From: Euglena gracilis
Taxonomy: Eukaryota > Euglenozoa > Euglenophyceae > Euglenales > Euglenaceae
Direction: 5' to 3'
Length of the DNA: 28,891 bases
Assembly (NCBI GenBank): GCA_900893395.1
Contig: CAAHFI012017545.1
Location: 1 to 28,891 of the forward strand
Below are positions 23,530 to 28,891 of the stretch, one piece after another (positions within the stretch are counted from its first letter, which is position 1; every line of letters starts with the position of its first letter). A model generated the notes under the pieces. That model was not told the DNA's origin and ran no database searches. It saw nothing but the letters and a program-made list of their open reading frames with translations. The position numbers and the translations under genes are program-made.

Positions 23530-25963
23530 GTGACCACGGTTTCCCGTGTAGCTCTCTCTTCTTCCACTTGGGACTTCGGTGGTTTCGGCCCGGGCTGCCT
23601 GGGGGTGGGCCTCATCAGTGGAGTCCCCCAGCGCCCTTCTCTCCAGACCACAGCTGTCTTGAATGCCGCGTCGGTGAGCTTGAACCTTGCTTCTGCCGCG
23701 GGCACGAGCCGTGGGGGCCGACCTGCTCTGAAAAAAGCAGGGGAGACAACCCGTTCTGAGAAAAACGGGCGAGCTCCGGCTCCTCCTCACCCGTTGTGGG
23801 GTGACCACGGTTTCCCGTGTAGCTCTCTCTTCTTCCACTTGGGACTTCGGTGGTTTCGGCCCGGGCTGCCTGGGGGTGGGCCTCATCAGTGGAGTCCCCC
23901 AGCGCCCTTCTCTCCAGACCACAGCTGTCTTGAATGCCGCGTCGGTGAGCTTGACCTTGCTTCTGCCGCGGGCACGAGCCGTGGGGGCCGACCTGCTCTG
24001 AAAAAAGCAGGGGAGACAACCCGTTCTGAGAAAAACGGGCGAGCTCCGGCTCCTCCTCACCCGTTGTGGGGTGACCACGGTTTCCCGTGTAGCTCTCTCT
24101 TCTTCCACTTGGGACTTCGGTGGTTTCGGCCCGGGCTGCCTGGGGGTGGGCCTCATCAGTGGAGTCCCCCAGCGCCCTTCTCTCCAGACCACAGCTGTCT
24201 TGAATGCCGCGTCGGTGAGCTTGACCTTGCTTCTGCCGCGGGCACGAGCCGTGGGGCCGACCTGCTCTGAAAAAAGCAGGGGAGACAAACCCGTTCTGAG
24301 AAAAACGGGCGAGCTCCGGCTCCTCCTCACCCGTTGTGGGGTGACCACGGTTTCCCGTGTAGCTCTCTCTTCTTCCACTTGGGACTTCGGTGGTTTCGGC
24401 CCGGGCTGCCTGGGGGTGGGCCTCATCAGTGGAGTCCCCCAGCGCCCTTCTCTCCAGACCACAGCTGTCTTGAATGCCGCGTCGGTGAGCTTGACCTTGC
24501 TTCTGCCGCGGGCACGAGCCGTGGGGGCCGACCTGCTCTGAAAAAAGCAGGGGAGACAACCCGTTCTGAGAAAAACGGGCGAGCTCCGGCTCCTCCTCAC
24601 CCGTTGTGGGGTGACCACGGTTTCCCGTGTAGCTCTCTCTTCTTCCACTTGGGACTTCGGTGGTTTCGGCCCGGGCTGCCTGGGGGTGGGCCTCATCAGT
24701 GGAGTCCCCCAGCGCCCTTCTCTCCAGACCACAGCTGTCTTGAATGCCGCGTCGGTGAGCTTGACCTTGCTTCTGCCGCGGGGCACGAGCCGTGGGGGCC
24801 GACCTGCTCTGAAAAAAGCAGGGGAGACAACCCGTTCTGAGAAAAACGGGCGAGCTCCGGCTCCTCCTCACCCGTTGTGGGGTGACCACGGTTTCCCGTG
24901 TAGCTCTCTCTTCTTCCACTTGGGACTTCGGTGGTTTCGGCCCGGGCTGCCTGGGGGTGGGCCTCATCAGTGGAGTCCCCCAGCGCCCTTCTCTCCAGAC
25001 CACAGCTGTCTTGAATGCCGCGTCGGTGAGCTTGACCTTGCTTCTGCCGCGGGCACGAGCCGTGGGGGCCGACCTGCTCTGAAAAAAGCAGGGGAGACAA
25101 CCCGTTCTGAGAAAAACGGGCGAGCTCCGGCTCCTCCTCACCCGTTGTGGGGTGACCACGGTTTCCCGTGTAGCTCTCTCTTCTTCCACTTGGGACTTCG
25201 GTGGTTTCGGCCCGGGCTGCCTGGGGGTGGGCCTCATCAGTGGAGTCCCCCAGCGCCCTTCTCTCCAGACCACAGCTGTCTTGAATGCCGCGTCGGTGAG
25301 CTTGACCTTGCTTCTGCCGCGGGGCACGAGCCGTGGGGGCCGACCTGCTCTGAAAAAAGCAGGGGAGACAACCCGTTCTGAGAAAAACGGGCGAGCTCCG
25401 GCTCCTCCTCACCCGTTGTGGGGTGACCACGGTTTCCCGTGTAGCTCTCTCTTCTTCCACTTGGGACTTCGGTGGTTTCGGCCCGGGCTGCCTGGGGGTG
25501 GGCCTCATCAGTGGAGTCCCCCAGCGCCCTTCTCTCCAGACCACAGCTGTCTTGAATGCCGCGTCGGTGAGCTTGACCTTGCTTCTGCCGCGGGCACGAG
25601 CCGTGGGGGCCGACCTGCTCTGAAAAAAGCAGGGGAGACAACCCGTTCTGAGAAAAACGGGCGAGCTCCGGCTCCTCCTCACCCGTTGTGGGGTGACCAC
25701 GGTTTCCCGTGTAGCTCTCTCTTCTTCCACTTGGGACTTCGGTGGTTTCGGCCCGGGCTGCCTGGGGGTGGGCCTCATCAGTGGAGTCCCCCAGCGCCCT
25801 TCTCTCCAGACCACAGCTGTCTTGAATGCCGCGTCGGTGAGCTTGAACCTTGCTTCTGCCGCGGGCACGAGCCGTGGGGGCCGACCTGCTCTGAAAAAAG
25901 CAGGGGAGACAACCCGTTCTGAGAAAAACGGGCGAGCTCCGGCTCCTCCTCACCCGTTGTGGG
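23530..25963. repeat. Homogenised array block 3 (mainly two-A copies)
   Basis: Nine near-identical copies, mostly with gacaaccc (two A's), alternating 270 and 271 bp between 24,341 and 25,693 because every second copy has the extra G. The first (23,530) and last (25,693) copies carry the gaacc variant. The alternation resembles copies starting at 8,364-9,175 in block 1 and hints at a two-copy higher-order repeat, though the run is too short to be sure. Confidence 0.8.
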
Positions 25964-27606
25964 GTGACCACGGTTCCCGTGTAGCTCTCTCTTCTTCCAC
26001 TTGGACTTCGGTGGTTTCGGCCCGGGCTGCCTGGGGGTGGCCTCATCAGTGGAGTCCCCCAGCGCCCTTCTCTCCAGACCACAGCTGTCCTTGAATGCCG
26101 CGTCGGTGAGCTTGAATTGCTTCTGCCGCGGGACAGAGCCGTGGGGGCCGACCTGCTCTGAAAAAAAGCAGGGGAGACTAACCCGTTCTGAGAAAAACGG
26201 GCGAGCTCCGGCTCCTCCTCACCCGTTGTGGGGTGACCACGGTTTCCCGTGTAGCTCTCTTCTTCCACTTGGGACTTCGGTGGTTTCGGCCCGGGCTGCC
26301 TGGGGTGGGCCTCATCAGTGGAGTCCCCCAGCGCCCTTCTCTCCAGACACAGCTGTCTTGAATGCCGCGGCGGTGAGCTTGACCTTGCTTCTGCCGCGGG
26401 CACGAGCCGTGGGGGCCGACCTGCTCTGAAAAAAGCAGGGAGACAACCCGTTCTGAGAAAAACGGGCGAGCTCCGGCTCCTCCTCACCGTTGTGGGGTGA
26501 CCACGGTTTCCCGTGTAGCTCTCTCTTCTTCCACTTGGGACTTCGGTGGTTTCGGCCCGGGCTGCCTGGGGTGGGCCTCATCAGTGGAGTCCCCCAGCGC
26601 CCTTCTCTCCAGACCACAGCTGTCTTGAATGCCGCGGCGGTGAGCTTGAACCTTGCTTCTGCCGCCGGGCACGAGCCGTGGGGGCCGACCTGCTCTGAAA
26701 AAAGCAGGGAGACTAACCCGTTCTGAGAAAAACGGGCGAGCTCCGGCTTCCTCCTCACCCGTTGTGGGGTGACCACGGTTTCCCGTGTAGCTCTCTCTTC
26801 TTCCACTTGGGACTTCGGTGGTTTCGGCCCGGGCTGCCTGGGGGTGGGCCTCATCAGTGGAGTCCCCCAGCGCCTTCTCTCCAGACCACAGCTGTCTTGA
26901 ATGCCGCGGCGTGAGCTTGATTGCCTGCTGCGGGGCACGAGCCGTGGGGGCCGACTGCTCTGAAAAAAGCAGGGGAGACTAACCGTTCTGAGAAAAACGG
27001 CGAGCTCCGGCTCCTCCTCACCCGTTGTGGGGTGACGGTTTCCCGTGTAGCTCTCTTCTTCCACTTGGGACTTCGGTGGTTTCGGCCCGGGCTGCCTGGG
27101 GGTGGGCCTCATCAGTGGAGTCCCCAGCGCCCTTCTCTCCAGACACAGCTGTCTTGAATGCCGCGTCGGTGAGCTTGAACCTTGCTTCTGCCGCGGGCAC
27201 GAGCGTGGGGGCCGACCTGCTCTGAAAAAAGCAGGGGAGACAACCCGTTCTGAGAAAAACGGGCGAGCTCCGGCTCCTCCTCACCCGTTGTGGGGTGACC
27301 ACGGTTTCCCGTGTGGCTCTCTTTCTTCCACTTGGGACTTCGGTGGTTTCGGCCCGGGCTGCCTGGGGGTGGGCCTCATCAGTGGAGTCCCCCAGCGCCC
27401 TTCTCTCCAGACACAGCTGTCTTGAATGCCGCGGCGGTGAGCTTGAACCTTGCTTCTGCCGCCGGGCACGAGCCGTGGGGCCGACCTGCTCTGAAAAAAG
27501 CAGGGGAGACAAACCCGTTCTGAGAAAAACGGGCGAGCTCCGGCTCCTCCTCACCCGTTGTGGGGTGACCACGGTTTCCCGTGTAGCTCTCTCTTCTTCA
27601 CGTTGG
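25964..27606. repeat. Diverged 3' edge of the array
   Basis: The last six copies and a final fragment carry many small differences. The G-for-T change in gcgtcggtg is at 26,370, 26,637, 26,909 and 27,434. The T-for-A change in gacaaaccc is at 26,179, 26,714 and 26,980. The segment after gagctt is variable (gaattgc near 26,113; gattgcctgctg near 26,918). The last copy follows the unit through ctctctcttcttc and then departs as acgttggtatctctc, running into the (CT)n tract. This pattern is typical of an array margin out of reach of homogenisation. Confidence 0.85.
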
Positions 27607-27608
27607 TA

Positions 27609-27615
27609 TCTCTCT

Positions 27616-27674
<59 letters not shown>
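27609..27674. repeat. (CT)n microsatellite at the array end
   Basis: A tract of about 66 bases of CT dinucleotides with a few ttct interruptions. It begins directly where the last unit copy loses similarity. The unit itself has a short ctctctcttcttcc tract at this position, so the microsatellite probably grew from it by slippage, or the array joined the flank through it. Confidence 0.95.
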
Positions 27675-27677
<3 letters not shown>

Positions 27678-27747
27678 AATTGGTATGGGTGGGGAGCTGG
27701 TTGTTGGGTCGTGTGGCGTGGAAGTCGGCTGGTGCGTTTCGCCCCGA

Positions 27748-27785
27748 CCGGTGGGATTGGGGCTGATCACAGGAGATCCCACCGG
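27748..27785. other. 10-bp perfect inverted repeat centred on TGATCA
   Basis: Arms CCGGTGGGAT (27,748-27,757) and ATCCCACCGG (27,776-27,785) are exact reverse complements separated by 18 bases. The palindrome TGATCA (27,764-27,769) lies exactly at the centre. The six bases on each side between arm and centre are not complementary. The shape fits a symmetric DNA-binding site or a hairpin with a large loop. Confidence 0.8.
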
Positions 27786-27854
27786 CCTTTGCTCCTGACG
27801 CTTCTGTCGTCCTTGGGCCTTCCTGCCGGGTGGTCGGCGGTCGTGTTGGTGGTT

Positions 27855-27883
27855 GGGAAGGTCGGACTGGGCGGGGGGTGGGG
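27855..27883 (+). other. Possible G-quadruplex
   Basis: Four G-runs on the + strand: GGG at 27,855, GGG at 27,869, six G's at 27,873 and GGGG at 27,880. The loops are 11, 1 and 1 bases. The long first loop lowers the chance that it folds stably. Confidence 0.4.
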
Positions 27884-27885
27884 CT

Positions 27886-27902
27886 GGAAAGAACACCTTT
27901 CC
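27886..27902. other. Short hairpin, 6-bp stem
   Basis: Arms GGAAAG and CTTTCC are perfect reverse complements with the 5-base loop AACAC. It directly follows the G-rich run. A stem of this length can occur by chance. Confidence 0.5.
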
Positions 27903-28077
27903 GCTAGTGGCACCAATTGTGTGATGTGCATGCGCCAGGAGTGTCGGGTAGAAAGGGAAGGGGAGGAAATGGGGCAGTGAGGCCAGTCCTCGGCACATTT
28001 CAGGCTCGGTCTTTCACGAAGCCTGGAAGGCCAGGCCTGGACACTCATGGGGAGGCAGGCTTGCTCGTATTATGGGC

Positions 28078-28127
28078 TGAGGCCGGGTCTGGGCGTGGCT
28101 CCGGGGCTGGCAGCAGACCCGGTCTCA
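28078..28127. other. Hairpin with 14-bp stem
   Basis: Arms 28,078-28,091 (TGAGGCCGGGTCTG) and 28,114-28,127 (CAGACCCGGTCTCA) pair over 14 positions with one G-T wobble; the loop is 22 bases. Beyond a small bulge a few more pairs are possible outward (28,074-28,077 with 28,130-28,133). No known small-RNA family is recognised in it. Confidence 0.75.
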
Positions 28128-28218
28128 ATGCTCCAAGGCCAAGCCTGGTGGCCCCTCGGGGCAGGTGCAGACCTTGGGGGGTCCTGAGGCTGAGCCTGAG
28201 CGCTCCCAGCAAGGGCAG

Positions 28219-28252
28219 GCGCAGGCTCCTCGGACCCAGTCCGGACCTGCGC
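28219..28252. other. Hairpin with 14 pairs and a 3-base loop
   Basis: The left arm GCGCAGG (28,219-28,225), TCC (28,227-28,229) and GGAC (28,232-28,235) pairs with GTCC, GGA and CCTGCGC (28,239-28,252). There are bulges of one and two bases on the left side only, and the loop is CCA. All 14 pairs are Watson-Crick. Confidence 0.75.
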
Positions 28253-28397
28253 ACGCACCTGTTGCTGACAGGCCTGCCCTTCTGCAATCGGAGGCCCAGC
28301 CTGGGCAACCAATTGGAGGGAGGAGAGGCCTCTTTCCCACCAAGAAGGGGACCGGCCGAGGCGCGTTTCCTGCTTGGGACCCATGGGAGAAACAAAG

Positions 28398-28431
28398 GGC
28401 GGTGGAGGCCTTTTCCGGGTCTCCAACCGCC
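28398..28431. other. Hairpin with 10-14 pairs just before the 96-bp repeat
   Basis: GGCGGTGGAG (28,398-28,407) pairs with CTCCA and CCGCC (28,421-28,431) with one bulged A at 28,426. Four inner pairs, two of them G-T, can extend the stem to a 5-base loop (28,412-28,416). The stem ends about where the 96-bp repeat begins. Confidence 0.75.
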
Positions 28432-28432
28432 G

Positions 28433-28720
28433 TACACTCACCCCTCTAGTACGCTGTCGAGGACCGCACGCTGCACGTACCGAGGGGGGCCGGTGGGTGC
28501 GTGCGGACACACACACGTCGGGAGGAGAAACATACACCCCTCTAGTACGCTGACGAGGGACCGCACGCTGCACGGACCGAGGGGGGCCGCGTGGGTGCGT
28601 GCGGACACACACACGTCGGGAGAGAAACATACACCCCTCTAGTACGCTGTCGAGGGACCGCACGCTGCACGACCGAGGGGGGCCGCGTGGGTGCGTGCGG
28701 ACACACACACGTCGGGAGGG
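28433..28720. repeat. Three tandem copies of a 96-97 bp unit
   Basis: The landmark cccctctagtacgctg recurs at 28,441, 28,537 and 28,634, giving periods of 96 and 97 bp. The third copy stops near 28,720 at gtcgggaggg. Copies differ by a few single bases (for example gtcgagg, gacgaggg, gtcgaggg). Each has an 8-bp inverted repeat, CCGCACGC/GCGTGCGG (28,561-28,568 with 28,597-28,604 in the second copy), followed by a short CA run. There is no similarity to the 270-bp unit. Confidence 0.95.
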
Positions 28721-28891
28721 GGACAAAACAACCCCGATAGGCACGTTGGCTGCTCCCTGCTGGCCGGAGGAAACACTGCCGGAAAAAACAGACGCAGTTG
28801 GAGGGAAAGATTCAAAAATTCTTTAACCCAACCTTTTTCACCATGCCCGAAAATGGTAAAAAATCCTTTGGCGGCCAGCTGAGAACAGCCT
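28721..28891. other. Unique AT-richer tail, no gene seen
   Basis: Composition changes from CpG-rich to A/T-richer after about 28,790. An inverted repeat TTTTT-C-ACCAT / ATGGT-AAAAA (28,834-28,862; one unpaired C, 8-base loop) is present. No coding sequence or known element is recognised before the window ends. Confidence 0.6.

Larger units (their letters stand above)
1..27606. repeat. Tandem satellite array, ~270-bp unit, about 102 copies
   Basis: The same unit recurs head to tail without interruption, with successive copies starting 268-272 bp apart over most of the array. Examples of the same landmark (gtgaccacgg) are at 1871, 2141, 2411, 2681, 2951, 3221 and 3492. I counted 103 occurrences of the landmark; the last copy is cut at the (CT)n junction. 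No copy is inverted and no transposon interrupts the array. Most length differences come from two homopolymers: gccgcggg versus gccgcgggg, and gacaaccc versus gacaaaccc, giving 270, 271 or 272 bp. I do not recognise the unit as a named satellite. It could be a macrosatellite, a subtelomeric satellite or a spacer repeat of a ribosomal DNA unit; no rRNA sequence is present to support the last. The left boundary lies outside the window. Confidence 0.98.
27675..28432. other. GC-rich single-copy flank without a recognisable gene
   Basis: This stretch is not repeated elsewhere in the window and shows no similarity to the 270-bp unit. It is GC-rich with many CpGs. Open frames exist on both strands (for example 27,917-28,642 on + and 28,070-28,744 on -), but their products are low-complexity Arg/Pro/Gly/Ser-rich, several overlap each other, and they run into the 96-bp repeat. 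I recognise no protein family, tRNA or transposon. Its notable content is a series of inverted repeats, listed separately. It could be a CpG-island-like promoter region, a spacer, or the start of a non-coding transcript. Confidence 0.7.

Noticed and set aside
1-27606. CRISPR array
   Set aside because: There is no repeat-spacer alternation: the entire 270-bp unit is conserved, and no cas genes are present.
27925-27936. NRF-1-like TGTGCATGCGCC
   Set aside because: It departs from the consensus at two positions, and there is no other promoter evidence nearby.
28293-28310. Alu-like phrase cccagcctgggcaac
   Set aside because: Similarity is limited to about 15 bases, which also form a simple palindrome (GCCCAG-C-CTGGGC). 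No A/B boxes, A-rich linker or poly(A) tail are present.
28070-28744. 224-codon open frame on the - strand and overlapping + frame 27,917-28,642
   Set aside because: The products are low-complexity and Arg/Pro-rich, partly made of the 96-bp repeat, and match no family I know. GC-rich DNA gives such frames by chance.
1-28891. LTR elements, LINEs, DNA transposons or other mobile elements
   Set aside because: No long terminal repeats, transposase or reverse transcriptase motifs, poly(A) tails or target-site duplications were recognised.

Overview
The window is almost entirely one tandem array. From base 1 to about 27,606 a GC-rich unit of about 270 bp is repeated head to tail, roughly 102 complete copies plus partial ones at both ends. 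The window opens inside the array, so its left end is not seen. The array stops in a (CT)n microsatellite (27,609-27,674). After it come about 770 bp of GC-rich single-copy sequence, a second and unrelated tandem repeat (three copies of a 96-97 bp unit, about 28,433-28,720), and a short AT-richer tail.

Nothing looks prokaryotic. There are no recognisable protein genes, operons, tRNAs or rRNAs. The long array, the CT microsatellite and the lack of genes suggest a vertebrate, most likely a mammal, in a satellite, subtelomeric or rDNA-spacer type of region. This is inference, because I do not recognise the unit as a named satellite. The many long open frames on both strands follow from a stop-poor unit of 270 bp (3 x 90) being repeated, and I do not call any as a gene.

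The array has structure. Near-identical blocks (about 1,600-12,700, 15,403-22,713 and 23,530-25,963) are separated by diverged stretches (1-1,599; 12,700-15,402; 22,714-23,529; 25,964-27,606). The internal diverged patch at 12.7-15.4 kb shares two base substitutions with the 3' edge and holds a CT-expanded copy like the terminal junction. It looks like a former array edge that is now inside the array. Most other differences are one-base changes in homopolymers; these could be real or consensus error.

Each unit holds four successive short inverted repeats in about 98 bp. Two of them are sister sequences (6-bp arms, 8-base loops) that differ at two stem pairs by compensatory changes. The single-copy flank has at least five further hairpins, three of them with about 14-bp stems. 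The array, the CT junction and the structured flank could form a transcribed or protein-binding non-coding locus, but nothing in the sequence proves transcription.
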